Counted from the first letter of the stretch, positions 25,551-34,551 are shown. The stretch: DNA of 64,000 bases from Streptomyces sp. ISL-87 (GCF_018614095.1 NZ_JAGGOY010000112.1:2123-66122), one strand, 5' to 3'. The notes: generated by a model not told the origin, from the sequence alone. Made by a program: numbers and translations.

Positions 25551-25629
25551 GGCTCGAACCTAAGAGGGGGCCGGGGGGCGGGCGTCACCCCCCGGATGTA
25601 ACCGGCAGGTCAGGTCATCCTGGGGATGT

Positions 25630-26607
25630 ATGAGAGCTGGCTCGGCGGAGGGATGCGGACTACGGGGCGGGCCTGCGATGCTCGTTGGCGTTGAGGATCT
25701 TGAGTACGCGAGTTCGGTGAGGGGGCTGGTCGGGATGGCAGGGGTGGGATGGCTGATCGGCGTCCTGGTCGCGGTATGCGGCGCGGCCGGCTGGCTGGGC
25801 GCGGCACTGCTGCGGGCCCGGCGCGCGTACAGGGCGGCGATCGAGGAGCGCGGCTGGCTGCTGGAGCGGGAGCGGGAGAGCGCGGCCCGTACCGCCGTCG
25901 ATGCCGAGCGGGCCAGGATCGCGGCTGAGCTCCACGACATAGTCAGCCACAACGTGAGTGTGATGGTCGTTCAGGCCGGAGCCGCCCGCGAGGTGCTGGG
26001 CACCATGCCGCAGGAGGCGGCGGCCGCGATGAGCGCCGTCGAGAGCGCCGGGCGCACCACGATGACCGAGCTCCGGCATCTGCTCGGTCTGCTCGCGCCC
26101 GCGCAAGACGGCGAGGACGAGCCGTACGGCGACGGCTCGCGTACGCGGCTGACGCCGCAGCCGAGTCTGAGCCGGCTCAGCCCGCTGATCGACAGGATCG
26201 CCTTCGCGGGGCTGCCCGTCGAGGTCCGGATATCCGGGGAGCCGCGCCCGCTGCCGGCCGGGATCGATGTGACCGCGTACCGGATCATCCAGGAGGCGCT
26301 GACCAACGCGCTCAAACACGGTGACGGTGTGAACGCCGAGGTGACGGTGAGATACGCGGACCACGCCCTGCGGGTGGAGGTGCTCAACAGCGGCCCGAGC
26401 ATGCTCCCGGGCCGCCGGACAGGGGCAGCCGCGGAGGAGTCGGCCACGGCGGGGGAGCGGAGCGCGGCGCCGAAAGCCGACGGGACGGGCCGCGGGCTGC
26501 TCGGCCTGCGCGAGCGCGTCGCCGTCTACGGCGGCGACCTCGATGCCCGACGACGCCTCGGCGGCGGCTACCGAGTCCGCGCCCGGCTGCCCCTGGACCG
26601 GCCGTGA
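25630..26607 (+). CDS. Sensor histidine kinase, NarL/HisKA_3 type
   Basis: A 325-residue kinase. The HisKA_3 phosphoacceptor region is ERARIAAELHDIVSHNVSVM with the phosphorylatable His near residue 107; the ATPase domain has AYRIIQEALTNALKHG (N box) and GRGLLGLRERVAVYGG (G box). Only one convincing membrane helix is present (GWLIGVLVAVCGAAGWLGAAL), whereas most relatives have four or more, so the sensor region looks shortened. It overlaps the response regulator gene by four bases. The ATG at 25630 is used; an internal ATG at 25678 is possible. Confidence 0.9.
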   Translation: MRAGSAEGCGLRGGPAMLVGVEDLEYASSVRGLVGMAGVGWLIGVLVAVCGAAGWLGAALLRARRAYRAAIEERGWLLERERESAARTAVDAERARIAAELHDIVSHNVSVMVVQAGAAREVLGTMPQEAAAAMSAVESAGRTTMTELRHLLGLLAPAQDGEDEPYGDGSRTRLTPQPSLSRLSPLIDRIAFAGLPVEVRISGEPRPLPAGIDVTAYRIIQEALTNALKHGDGVNAEVTVRYADHALRVEVLNSGPSMLPGRRTGAAAEESATAGERSAAPKADGTGRGLLGLRERVAVYGGDLDARRRLGGGYRVRARLPLDRP

Positions 26608-27320
26608 CGGCGCCCGCCGAACCCGCACCCCGGGTGGTGATCGCCGACGACCAGGAGCTGGTACGCACCGGCTTCCGGCTGATCCTGTCGGCCCGTGGGG
26701 TCGACGTGGTGGGGGTCGCCGCGGACGGTGTGGAGGCGGTCTCGGTGGTGCGCCGGCTGCGCCCCGATGTCGTGCTGCTCGACATCCGGATGCCGAACAT
26801 GGACGGTTTGGAGGCCGCCCGGCGCATCCTCGCCGAGAACCCGCACTGCCGGGTGATCATGCTGACCACGTTCGACCTCGACCAGTACGTCTACGCCGCC
26901 CTCGCCGCAGGGGCCAGCGGCTTCCTGCTCAAGGACGTCACCCCCGAACACCTCGCGGCCGCCGTCCGTCTGGTCGGCACCGGCGATGCCCTGCTGTCGC
27001 CGTCGATCACCCGCCGCCTGGTGGAACGCTGCGCCTCCGCGGCCGCGCCGGAACGCGGGACGGGCACGGCAGCCCACCGTGACCTGGCCGCATTGACCCC
27101 GCGCGAGCGGGAGGTGCTGGCCCTCATGGGCCAGGGCCTCTCCAATGCCGAACTGGCGCGGGAACTGACGCTGAGCGAGGCGACGGTGAAGACCCATGTG
27201 GCGCGGATCTTCGCCAAACTGGCCCTTCGCGACCGAGCCCAGGCCGTGGTCCTGGCCTACGAGACGGGCCTCGTCACCCCGGGCTCGGGCAGCGGGGAGG
27301 CCCGGCACGAGGCTCGGTAG
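26604..27320 (+). CDS. Response regulator, NarL/LuxR family
   Basis: A 238-residue response regulator. The receiver domain has DDQ near residue 15, the phosphoacceptor Asp in VVLLDIRMP and the Lys of FLLKDV. The output domain is a LuxR-type helix-turn-helix (LTPREREVLALMGQGLSN, ELARELTLSEATVKTHVARI). GTG 26604 overlaps the kinase stop as GTGA, which indicates co-translation. Its probable target is the divergent ABC transporter operon. The C-terminus is followed directly by gene remnants. Confidence 0.95.
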   Translation: MTAPAEPAPRVVIADDQELVRTGFRLILSARGVDVVGVAADGVEAVSVVRRLRPDVVLLDIRMPNMDGLEAARRILAENPHCRVIMLTTFDLDQYVYAALAAGASGFLLKDVTPEHLAAAVRLVGTGDALLSPSITRRLVERCASAAAPERGTGTAAHRDLAALTPREREVLALMGQGLSNAELARELTLSEATVKTHVARIFAKLALRDRAQAVVLAYETGLVTPGSGSGEARHEAR

Positions 27321-27321
27321 G

Positions 27322-27399
27322 CCTGCGGGGGGTGACTCCGGTGACCCGCTTGAACCGCTCCCTGAAGGCGCTGGGCGAACCGAGGCTGAACTGGGCCTG
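27322..27399 (-). pseudogene. Remnant of an AraC-family regulator gene
   Basis: On the minus strand this stretch encodes FSLGSPSAFRERFKRVTGVTP followed by RR, the second helix-turn-helix and end of an AraC/XylS DNA-binding domain (usual form GFGSPSAFSRAFKRVTGVTPRRY). Upstream of about 27400 the similarity stops abruptly, and no start or N-terminal domain is present. Only the last 26 codons of a gene of about 900 bp survive. Confidence 0.65.
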
Positions 27400-27469
27400 C
27401 CACCCTCGCGTTCCGGCGGAATCACCGACAGCCGCGCGGCACGGCGCCCACCGTGGCGGTGGCCCTGCT

Positions 27470-27819
27470 GCTCCCTCGGCATCACGACCGTGTTCGTCAC
27501 GGACGACCAGGAGGAAGCCCTGTCCATGGCCGACCGGGTCGCGGTGCTCAACGCCGGCAAGCTGGAGCAGTGTGCGCCCTCGGCCGAGCTGTACGAGCGC
27601 CCCGCGACACCGTTCGTCGCCGAGTTCGTCGGCACCATGAACCGGCTGCCCGGGCAGCTCACCGACTCCGGGCTGGTGGAGGCGGCCGACTGCGGGGTTC
27701 TGGTGGTGCCGTCCCTGCTGGCGGTGCCGGCCTCACCGCCGCGCGTCTTCGCGCGGTCCCTGGAGGAGGTCACTCCGGACGTGCTGCGTGCTTGCCTCAG
27801 CCGTCGCCTCCAGGGCTGA
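27470..27819 (+). pseudogene. Remnant of an ABC transporter ATPase gene
   Basis: This frame encodes the end of a spermidine/iron/sulfate-type importer ATPase: LGITTVFVTDDQEEALSMAD, RVAVLNAGKLEQCAPSAELY, ERPATPFVAEFVGTMNRLPG and a short C-terminal regulatory domain. The Walker A, signature and Walker B regions are missing. The switch histidine of VTHDQEEAL is changed to Asp. About 110 codons of some 350 remain, so it is not functional. It sits back to back with the AraC remnant, as if one deletion removed the 5' halves of two divergent genes. Confidence 0.8.
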
Positions 27820-27907
27820 ACGCTCGCGCTGCCAGGGCCCGGCCCTGATCCGGACGACAGGCCTCAGGGGTTGTGGTGGAACGTCATGAGGGGTTGGCGG
27901 CGGAACG

Positions 27908-29104
27908 TCACGAGCGCGCGTCTGCCGTGCGGGACGGCTGTCCGGCCGCCCGGGCGGGCCCCGTGCGGAGCATCCCGGCCGCCCCGGCCGCGCCCAGGCA
28001 CAGCGCGACCGGCAGCAGGAGCGCCAGGTTGAGCGGCATGAGACGGGTGAGGGGGCCGATCACGGCCGGCCCGGCCAGCATGCCCAGATAGCCGAGCCCG
28101 GCCACCCTGGAGACGTTCACCCCCGAGGAGTCCTGGTCGGCGTGGCCGGCGGCGCTGAAGAGCTGCGGGATACAGCCCGACAGCCCGACCCCGAACAGCG
28201 TCCACCCGGCCAGGGCCACCGGGACGGAGTCGGCGAGCGCGCCCGCCGCCAGGCCGAGGGCCGCCAGCGCGGTCCCGTACCGGACGACGAGGACCGGTCC
28301 CGTACGGGCCACCACCCGGTCGGTGACCAGCCGTCCGGCGGTCATCGCCGTGGCGAAGGCGCCGTAGGCGAGGGCGGCCGCCGCCGCGGGTGCGTCGAGG
28401 ACGTCCCGTAGGTGGAGCACGCTCCAGTCGTTGGCCACCCCCTCGCACAGCATCAGCGCGAACGCCAGCCCGGCAAGGGCCCATACACGCGGCGGTGTAC
28501 GCCGCTTCGTGTCCGGGCGGGCCGGCGACGGCAGGGCCGCTGGTTCCGGGCGCGGCAACAGGGCCGGGGTGGCGAGGGCGGTCACGGCGAGCCCGAGCAC
28601 GGCCACCGCGGTGAGGGTCCGTGCCGTGCCCCAGCCGAGGCTGATGGTCAGGGCCCCGGCGAGCGAGGCGAGTACCCCGCCGACCGAGAACACGGCGTGG
28701 AAGGCGGACATCACCGGCCGCCCGTAGGCCCGCTCCACCTGTACGGCATGGGTGTTCATGGCGACGTCGAGGCAGCCGTTGCCGAAGCCGAGGACGAACA
28801 GCGCCGCGCCCAGGGTCCAGGCGTCACCGGCCGCCCCGGGGAGCGCGAGGGCGGCGCTGCACAGCGCGCCGCCGGCCGGGACCGTCAGACGGCTGCCGAG
28901 CCGGTCCGTGAGCGGCCCGGCGAACTGCATGCCGAGGAAGGCCCCGGCGCCGAGGAGGAGCAGCAGTGAGCCGAGCACGGCGTGGCTGATGCCGGTGCGG
29001 TGCTCGACGGCGGGGATGTGGACGATCCACATCCCCAGGACGAAGCCGTTGAGGGCGAAGAAGGCGAAGGTGGCCAGGCGTGCGGCGCGCAGGGATCTGC
29101 TCAT
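27908..29104 (-). CDS. MFS transporter
   Basis: A 398-residue major facilitator with about 12 helices, resembling YbjJ-like sugar or drug-type carriers. Typical features are the first helix FAFFALNGFVLGMWIVHIP, the loop 2-3 motif GPLTDRLGSRLTVPAGG, and the long central loop (about residues 190-210). The substrate is unknown. It is divergent from a DeoR-type regulator and shares with it a promoter region carrying three GATGTT half-sites. DeoR regulators often sense sugar phosphates, so a sugar substrate is plausible but unproven. Confidence 0.9.
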   Translation of the reverse strand: MSRSLRAARLATFAFFALNGFVLGMWIVHIPAVEHRTGISHAVLGSLLLLLGAGAFLGMQFAGPLTDRLGSRLTVPAGGALCSAALALPGAAGDAWTLGAALFVLGFGNGCLDVAMNTHAVQVERAYGRPVMSAFHAVFSVGGVLASLAGALTISLGWGTARTLTAVAVLGLAVTALATPALLPRPEPAALPSPARPDTKRRTPPRVWALAGLAFALMLCEGVANDWSVLHLRDVLDAPAAAAALAYGAFATAMTAGRLVTDRVVARTGPVLVVRYGTALAALGLAAGALADSVPVALAGWTLFGVGLSGCIPQLFSAAGHADQDSSGVNVSRVAGLGYLGMLAGPAVIGPLTRLMPLNLALLLPVALCLGAAGAAGMLRTGPARAAGQPSRTADARS

Positions 29105-29129
29105 GTCGAACAGCGTAATGAACAGAATC

Positions 29130-29167
29130 GATGTTCGCTAGCTTGAGTTTCGAACATCGAGGATGTT
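29130..29167. promoter_or_regulatory. Putative DeoR-family operator array
   Basis: Three GATGTT half-sites occur at 29130-29135 (plus), 29153-29158 (minus, AACATC) and 29162-29167 (plus). The outer arms CGATGTTCG and CGAACATCG form one inverted repeat, and AACATC-gag-GATGTT a second. The array lies between the divergent MFS and DeoR genes and overlaps the DeoR leader, so it probably gives joint repression. Confidence 0.7.
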
Positions 29168-29177
29168 TGATTGGCGT

Positions 29178-29936
29178 ATGGCGAGCACAGACCGACTGAG
29201 GCAGATCACCGATGCCCTGCGAGACTCCGAGCAGCTGACCGTGGCGGAACTCGCCGCGCTCACCGGCGCCTCGGACATGACCATCCGCCGCGATCTGGAG
29301 GTCCTGGCCGAACAGGGCCTGCTGGAACGCTTCCGCGGCGGCGCGAGGAGCCTGCTGCTGCGCGGCGAGGAACCCCCGTACGCGGTGCGCGCGCAGGAGG
29401 GCCAGGACGCGAAGCGGCGGATCGCCGCCGAGGTCGCCTCGCTCATCGCGGACGGGGAATCGGTGGTCGTCGACAGCGGCACCACCTGCCTGGAGGTGGC
29501 CCGGGCCATCAAGGAGCGGCGGATCACGGTCATGCCGCTGTCCCTGCACGCGGCGAACGCCCTCACCGGTGCGCCGCAGCTCACACTCCTGTTGCCCGGC
29601 GGCCAACCGCGCCCGGGCGAACTGGCCCTGACCGGGCCCCTCACCGAGGCCTCGCTCGCCGCGCTCCGCTTCGACACGGCGGTCATCGGCTGCTGCGGGC
29701 TGGCCCCGGCGGATGGGCTGACCGCTTACGACCTGGCCGACGCGGCGGTCAAGCGCGCCGCGATCGCCTCGTCCCGCCGTGTCATCGCCGTCGCCGAAGG
29801 CGCGAAGCTCACGCGGACGGCCCTGGCCTTCGTCGCTCCGGCCGCGGCCCTGCACGCGGTGGTGACCGACGACTCCGCCCCGGGGGCCGAGCTCGCGGCG
29901 CTGACCCGGGAGGGCGTCACCGTACGGGCGGTCTGA
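29178..29936 (+). CDS. DeoR-family transcriptional regulator
   Basis: A 252-residue regulator. The N-terminal helix-turn-helix is TVAELAALTGASDMTIRRDL followed by EVLAEQGLLERFRGGAR. The C-terminal DeoRC sugar-phosphate isomerase-like domain has VVVDSGTTCLEVARAI, LTLLLPGGQ and DTAVIGCCGLAPADGLTAYD. ATG 29178 is chosen by similarity to the family N-terminus; an ATG at 29163 lies inside the operator-like repeat. It is divergent from the MFS transporter gene, which is its likely target. Confidence 0.92.
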   Translation: MASTDRLRQITDALRDSEQLTVAELAALTGASDMTIRRDLEVLAEQGLLERFRGGARSLLLRGEEPPYAVRAQEGQDAKRRIAAEVASLIADGESVVVDSGTTCLEVARAIKERRITVMPLSLHAANALTGAPQLTLLLPGGQPRPGELALTGPLTEASLAALRFDTAVIGCCGLAPADGLTAYDLADAAVKRAAIASSRRVIAVAEGAKLTRTALAFVAPAAALHAVVTDDSAPGAELAALTREGVTVRAV

Positions 29937-29969
29937 CGCGCGCGGCGCCCGGCAGGGCTCCCGCCCCTC

Positions 29970-30024
29970 GCGTGCCGCGGCCCGGCAGTGGGGCTCACGC
30001 CCCAGGCGTGCCGCGGCCCGGCAG
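29970..30024. repeat. 36-bp direct repeat between converging genes
   Basis: GCGTGCCGCGGCCCGGCAG occurs at 29970-29988 and again at 30006-30024, with a degenerate third copy starting near 29942. The repeats lie between the DeoR gene and the converging hypothetical gene and contain short GC-rich inverted segments that may help termination. Confidence 0.65.
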
Positions 30025-30029
30025 GGCGT

Positions 30030-30509
30030 TCACGCCCCCAGGTCGAGGATCTCCACGACGCCCTCGGCGTAGGCGGCGGCCACCGAGCCCCGGCCGGCGG
30101 CCGCCTCGAGGCGCAGCCGGGGAAGCCCGGTGCGGATGAACGCGGTGGTCTGCCCGTACAGGCCCGCCTCGTGCGAGGTCCCGTCGTCCTCCGTGCCGAG
30201 CAACGCAAGCAGGGTCCACAGCAGAGCCTCGCGGGTCGCCTGACGCGGCGGGCCCGCGGTCCACACGGCCATCAGCACCCCGCACACCGCCGGAGCGGGC
30301 GGCGCCAGCTTCGCCGAGGCGAAGGCGTGCCCCTCCAGCGCGCGGAAGGCGGCCGGATGCCCCTCGGCCGCGGCCCACAGGGTGTCCACGAGATGCCCCG
30401 CGGAACGTCCGCAGCCGCACTCGACGGACTCCCAGTCGTGCCGCGCGATCTCCGCCACCACCGCATCGGGCACCAACGGGCTGCTGCGCGGCTTGTCCAT
30501 CCCTCTCAT
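30030..30509 (-). CDS. Hypothetical protein
   Basis: A helical protein of about 159 residues and unknown function. It has a Cys/His cluster, CGCGRSAGH, near residue 35 that could bind a metal. Hydrophobic helices such as AVCGVLMAVWTAG and EALLWTLLALLG look buried rather than membrane-spanning. The start is uncertain: ATGs at 30509 and 30500 both lack a good ribosome site, and a TTG at 30533 is also possible. It converges with the DeoR gene and diverges from the DUF2330 gene. Confidence 0.6.
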   Translation of the reverse strand: MRGMDKPRSSPLVPDAVVAEIARHDWESVECGCGRSAGHLVDTLWAAAEGHPAAFRALEGHAFASAKLAPPAPAVCGVLMAVWTAGPPRQATREALLWTLLALLGTEDDGTSHEAGLYGQTTAFIRTGLPRLRLEAAAGRGSVAAAYAEGVVEILDLGA

Positions 30510-30676
30510 GGGAGGAGTATGCGATTCGGCCAAGCCTCAGGCCAAGGGGCCAAGGGGCTCTACCTGCCGATACGCGAGCTGGGCCCCGTGCGCGGTCTCG
30601 GGGACCGCCTCGGATGAGCTGAAGATGTCGGCCAGGTGTCCGGAACCGGATCTCACGCTCGGCCGTCTGAGACCCC

Positions 30677-31765
30677 GTGTGGATGAAACGAAGAATTCTG
30701 GCCCTGCTGTTCGCCCTGCTCGCGACGCAGTTGGGGTCCCTGATCAGCCCGGCCTACGCCTGCGGCTGCGGGGCGATGGTCCCCGACGGGATGTCTCGGA
30801 TCGGCGTCGACCGGGAGGTCTCCGCCGTGCGCTGGGACGGCCGGGCGGAACAGATCGTGATGCGCTTCACCGTCGGCGGTGACGCGAAGAGGGCGGCATG
30901 GATCATGCCGGTGCCCGGGCGGGCCACGGTGGAGCTGGGCGACGACCGCGTGTTCCGCGATCTCGCCTGGCTGATCCGGCCCGAGCGGAAGGCCCGTACG
31001 TACTTCTGGCCGCGCGACAGCGACTGGCCCTTCTCCTCCGGATCCAGCGACGGCGCCACCGCCGCGCCGCCCGGGGCCGGGGCCCCGGCCGTCGGTGTCG
31101 TCGGCCGTGAACAGCTCGGCGACTTCGACGTCGCGCGGCTCACCGCCACCGACCCCGACGCCCTGCGCGACTGGCTGGAGTCCAACGGCTTCAAGCTGCC
31201 GGACCGCCTCGCCACCGAACTGAAGCCGTACGTCGACCAGAAGTGGGAGTACGTCGCCGTACGCCTCGCCCCCAAGGAGCAGGGAAAGCCGCTGCGGGGC
31301 GAGCTCGACCCGCTGAAGATCCGCTTCGACAGCGACAAGCTGGTCTACCCGATGCGGCTCTCCCGCCTGGCCAAGACGCCCCAGTCCCTCGGCCTGTACA
31401 TCCTGGCCGACCACCGCATGGAGCCCAGCTCCCCGATCGGCGGCGCCGCGCCCGAGGTGACCTTCGCCGGGACCGTCGCCCCCGAGGGTGCGGTGGGCGA
31501 ACTCACCGGCGGCAAGCCGGCGTTCCTGACCGCCATCGACCAGCGGTTCCCCGAGCCGAGCCGTATCGACGGCGACCACGAGCTGCGCGCCGCGCCCGCC
31601 GACACTCCGTACCGGCGGGCCGTCTACCACGACGAGCTCCTCACGGTGGGAGACGGGATCCCGGTCTGGCTGCTCACGGTGATCGGCGCCTTGGCGGCGA
31701 TGGCGGGTGCAGTGACCGCGGCCTTCGTCAGCCTCCGCATCCGCCGTCGGCGAGCCACCGCCTGA
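30677..31765 (+). CDS. DUF2330 family exported membrane-anchored protein
   Basis: A 362-residue DUF2330 protein. A signal peptide (MKRRILALLFALLATQLGSL) is followed by the family opening YACGCGAMVPDG. The central domain includes RWDGRAEQIVMRFTVGGDA, AAWIMPVPGRATVELGD and WEYVAVRLAPKE. A C-terminal helix (PVWLLTVIGALAAMAGAVTAAFV) and basic tail (RIRRRR) anchor it in the membrane with the body outside. Function is unknown. GTG 30677 or ATG 30683 can serve as the start. It stands alone between divergent and converging neighbours. Confidence 0.9.
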   Translation: MWMKRRILALLFALLATQLGSLISPAYACGCGAMVPDGMSRIGVDREVSAVRWDGRAEQIVMRFTVGGDAKRAAWIMPVPGRATVELGDDRVFRDLAWLIRPERKARTYFWPRDSDWPFSSGSSDGATAAPPGAGAPAVGVVGREQLGDFDVARLTATDPDALRDWLESNGFKLPDRLATELKPYVDQKWEYVAVRLAPKEQGKPLRGELDPLKIRFDSDKLVYPMRLSRLAKTPQSLGLYILADHRMEPSSPIGGAAPEVTFAGTVAPEGAVGELTGGKPAFLTAIDQRFPEPSRIDGDHELRAAPADTPYRRAVYHDELLTVGDGIPVWLLTVIGALAAMAGAVTAAFVSLRIRRRRATA

Positions 31766-31819
31766 CCCCGCCCGCGCCGGCACCGCCATGGCCCTGTAGC
31801 AGGCCATGGCCACGACCTG

Positions 31820-33436
31820 CTACAGGACCGGCCTCGGCGGCTGCGTCCGCCAGAATCCGCACTGGTGGTCGGCGGTGAACGACGAGTTCGTCCGGATCGC
31901 CACCGGGTTGAGGGTGAGGAACGTACCCGGACCACCGGGGCCGGTCGCCGGCCACTGGGGCTGCCCCGGTACGGAAGGTGTGCCCGCGCGGGCGAAGGCG
32001 CCCCAGTACCGCTTCATCCGGGTGGCGAGCGCGGTCTGGACCGGGGTCAGCGGCCGCTCGCCCATGGTGAAGTCGTGCAGGTAGGCCAGCTCGGCGCTGT
32101 GCCCGTTGGACTCGTCGAGGCCCGGTACCTGGGCCCCGGCGAGCGTCGGGGACTCCGGGTCGTCGAACTCGTATGCGTACGTGGGTACTTGTGCGGCGAA
32201 GAGCTGCGCCGTCCACGCCGTGTGGCAGGCGAAGGTCGAGTCGGTCATGACGGCCGACAGAGCCAGGTACGGCGAGGCGTACGCCGAAACCGGGTAGCGG
32301 GCGAGCACCTCCGCGCCCGCGGCGCCGTAGCCCGCCAGGACCTGAGCGGTGTACTGCTCCGCCGTCAGGTACGGCTGCGACAGCGCGACGAAGAAGCGCG
32401 ACTCAGAGCGGGTACTCCCGATCAGCACGGGCACCTTGTTCCAGGCCCCGCTCCCGATCGCGGCGGCCGGTTCCACCGGGAGCAGCCCGTCACCGGACGC
32501 AGGCCCCGAGGTGGGCAGCGTACGGGCCGCCTCGACCAGCGAAGCGGCGGAGGCGGCACGCAGGCACGCGGCGGCCCCGGCCGGATCGGCGCAGCCCACC
32601 CGCTCGGCGAACGCCCGGGCGTCCGCCCCGGCCCGTGCGCCGTCCGGCGTACGCAGCAGCGTGCACGGCCCGCTCTGCAGTACGGCCCGGTGGAACAGCC
32701 CCGCGGCCGACGGCGCCGCCAGCAGCCCGCAGACGGAGCCGCTGCCCGCGGACTGCCCGGAGACCGTGACATTGCCGGGGTTGCCGCCGAACGCGCCGAT
32801 GTTCTCCCGCGTCCAGCGCAGCGCGGCGATCTGGTCCATCAGCCCGAAGGAACCGGAGCGCTGCGCGTTCTCCCCGCCGAGTTCCGGCAACGCCAGATAA
32901 CCCAGCTGCCCCAGCCGGTAGTTGATGCTGACCACGACACTGTCCGTCAGCTCGGCCATGGTGCGGCCGCCGAACTGGCTGCCGGTGCCCATGCTGTACG
33001 CACCCCCGTGCATCCAGAACACCACCGGCAGCCGGGCCCCCGCCCGGGCGTTCCTCGGCCGGTACACGTCCAGGTACAGGCAGTCCTCGCTGACGGCCTG
33101 CGGGTCCCGGAGCCCGAACGGCGCGAACTGCACGCAGGCCGGGGCGTGTTCGGTGGCCTCGCGCACACCGTTCCAGCGGCGCGGCTCCCGCGGCTCCCGC
33201 AGCCTGGACTCCCCGACCGGGGGAGCGGCGTAGGGCACGCCGAGGAACTCCTGTGCCCCGTCGTGCACCTGGCCGCGCAATGCGCCCTGCGCGACGGTGA
33301 CCACCGGCCGGGGCGAGCCCCCGGGGTCGCCCGGCGAGGCTGTCGCGGGGAGTGCCGACGCCAGCAGCGCCACCAGTACAAGGGCCGTACCGAGCAGGGG
33401 CCTTGCCGAAGTGAGCCGTCTCACGGGCCGCTTCAT
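31820..33436 (-). CDS. Secreted carboxylesterase type B
   Basis: A 538-residue alpha/beta-hydrolase of the carboxylesterase/lipase type B family. A signal peptide (VRRLTSARPLLGTALVLVAL to ATA) exports it. Family motifs are FLGVPYAAPPVG, EDCLYLDVYRP, the oxyanion loop WMHGGAYSMG and the nucleophile elbow GQSAGSGS. The acid is likely in the GSTRSESRFF region and the His in DESNGHSAEL. It hydrolyses esters; the substrate is unknown. AGGAGG precedes ATG 33436. With the SurE-like and MFS genes it forms a minus-strand group downstream of a LacI-type operator. Confidence 0.94.
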   Translation of the reverse strand: MKRPVRRLTSARPLLGTALVLVALLASALPATASPGDPGGSPRPVVTVAQGALRGQVHDGAQEFLGVPYAAPPVGESRLREPREPRRWNGVREATEHAPACVQFAPFGLRDPQAVSEDCLYLDVYRPRNARAGARLPVVFWMHGGAYSMGTGSQFGGRTMAELTDSVVVSINYRLGQLGYLALPELGGENAQRSGSFGLMDQIAALRWTRENIGAFGGNPGNVTVSGQSAGSGSVCGLLAAPSAAGLFHRAVLQSGPCTLLRTPDGARAGADARAFAERVGCADPAGAAACLRAASAASLVEAARTLPTSGPASGDGLLPVEPAAAIGSGAWNKVPVLIGSTRSESRFFVALSQPYLTAEQYTAQVLAGYGAAGAEVLARYPVSAYASPYLALSAVMTDSTFACHTAWTAQLFAAQVPTYAYEFDDPESPTLAGAQVPGLDESNGHSAELAYLHDFTMGERPLTPVQTALATRMKRYWGAFARAGTPSVPGQPQWPATGPGGPGTFLTLNPVAIRTNSSFTADHQCGFWRTQPPRPVL

Positions 33437-33517
33437 CCGTCCTCCTGAGGTCGTGATCGGCCGGAGCGGGAGCGTTCGCGCCCCCGCCTCCGGCCGTCCG
33501 GTGGGTGTGGGCCAGGC

Positions 33518-34453
33518 CTACGGGCGGAGCCCGGCGATCAGGGCCGAGGTCGCGGCGTAATCGGCCGGGCCGGTGTTCCAGTTGGCGTTCATCGGGCTGA
33601 CGGCGATCTTGTCGGCGCTGACGGCCTCCACATCGCCGCCCTTGGCGGCGGGCCGCAGGTTCACCTTTACGTTCACCTTCCAGGTGCCGTCGCCGGAGTC
33701 GGTGAAGTCTGGTTCGAGGAGGGTCTGCGGGTCCTGGAAGGTCGTGGCCACGCCGGCGGCGACGCCCGTGCCGTCGGCTCCGACGATCGGGTGGTTGACG
33801 TTCAGGCCGACGCCGGCGGGGAGCAGCGGCCCGGACTTCGCCCGTGCCCGCAGCCGGTCGATCAGCTTGACGGCGAAGTCGACCGTCGGGCCCATCGCAT
33901 TGACGGTGGAGACCGGATCGGGCGCGGTGACACCGCCGGTGCTCAGCGCGATGGCCGGTACGCCGGACTCCAGCGCGGCGACGGCGCCGCCGACCGTACC
34001 GGAGTGGGTGGCGAGCCCGGCGACGTTCGGCCCGAAGTTGGTGCCGGACACCACCAGGTCGGGGGCATGCCCCTCGAACACCTCGGAGAGGCCGAAGGCC
34101 ACCGAGTCGCCGGGGGTGCCGTCGACGGCCCACACCTTCGGCTCGGGGTGTTTCACCGTGATCGTGGGGGCGCTCATCATCTTCGTGCCGGTGCCGCTCT
34201 GGTTGGTGAGCGGGGCGACGATGGTCACGTCGTGTCCGGCGGCGGTCAGCCGCTCGAACGCCTTGCGGATGCCGGGCGCGTTGTAGCCGTCGTCGTTGGT
34301 GAGCAGGATCCGCAGCGGGGCAGCAGCCGTGGGCGCGGTGGCGGGCGCGGGCGCCGGTACGGTCTGCGGCGAGGCGACCGCGGCCGCCGGACCGGCGAGG
34401 GCCGGCGTGCACAGCATCAGGGCGGCCAGCGGCAGAACTCGCTTGCGTTGCAC
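33518..34453 (-). CDS. Secreted SurE-like 5'/3'-nucleotidase
   Basis: A 311-residue SurE-family phosphatase with a signal peptide (VLPLAALMLCTPALAGPAAA). Motifs are LLTNDDGYNAPGI with the metal-binding Asp pair, the Ser of NQSGTG, SGTNFGPNV with the metal-binding Asn, and SGTVGGAVAAL. SurE removes phosphate from nucleoside monophosphates; a secreted form suggests scavenging of extracellular nucleotides. GTG 34453 is preceded by AAGGAG. It lies between the MFS transporter and the esterase on the same strand, consistent with a hydrolysis-and-uptake group. Confidence 0.92.
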   Translation of the reverse strand: MQRKRVLPLAALMLCTPALAGPAAAVASPQTVPAPAPATAPTAAAPLRILLTNDDGYNAPGIRKAFERLTAAGHDVTIVAPLTNQSGTGTKMMSAPTITVKHPEPKVWAVDGTPGDSVAFGLSEVFEGHAPDLVVSGTNFGPNVAGLATHSGTVGGAVAALESGVPAIALSTGGVTAPDPVSTVNAMGPTVDFAVKLIDRLRARAKSGPLLPAGVGLNVNHPIVGADGTGVAAGVATTFQDPQTLLEPDFTDSGDGTWKVNVKVNLRPAAKGGDVEAVSADKIAVSPMNANWNTGPADYAATSALIAGLRP

Positions 34454-34551
34454 AGAGTGCTCCTTCAGAGGGGAGGAAGGGGAACGAGGGTGTGGAGGAA
34501 GGGGGACCGGCGGGCGCACGACCCTCGGCACGCGCCCGCCGGAGTTCAGTT

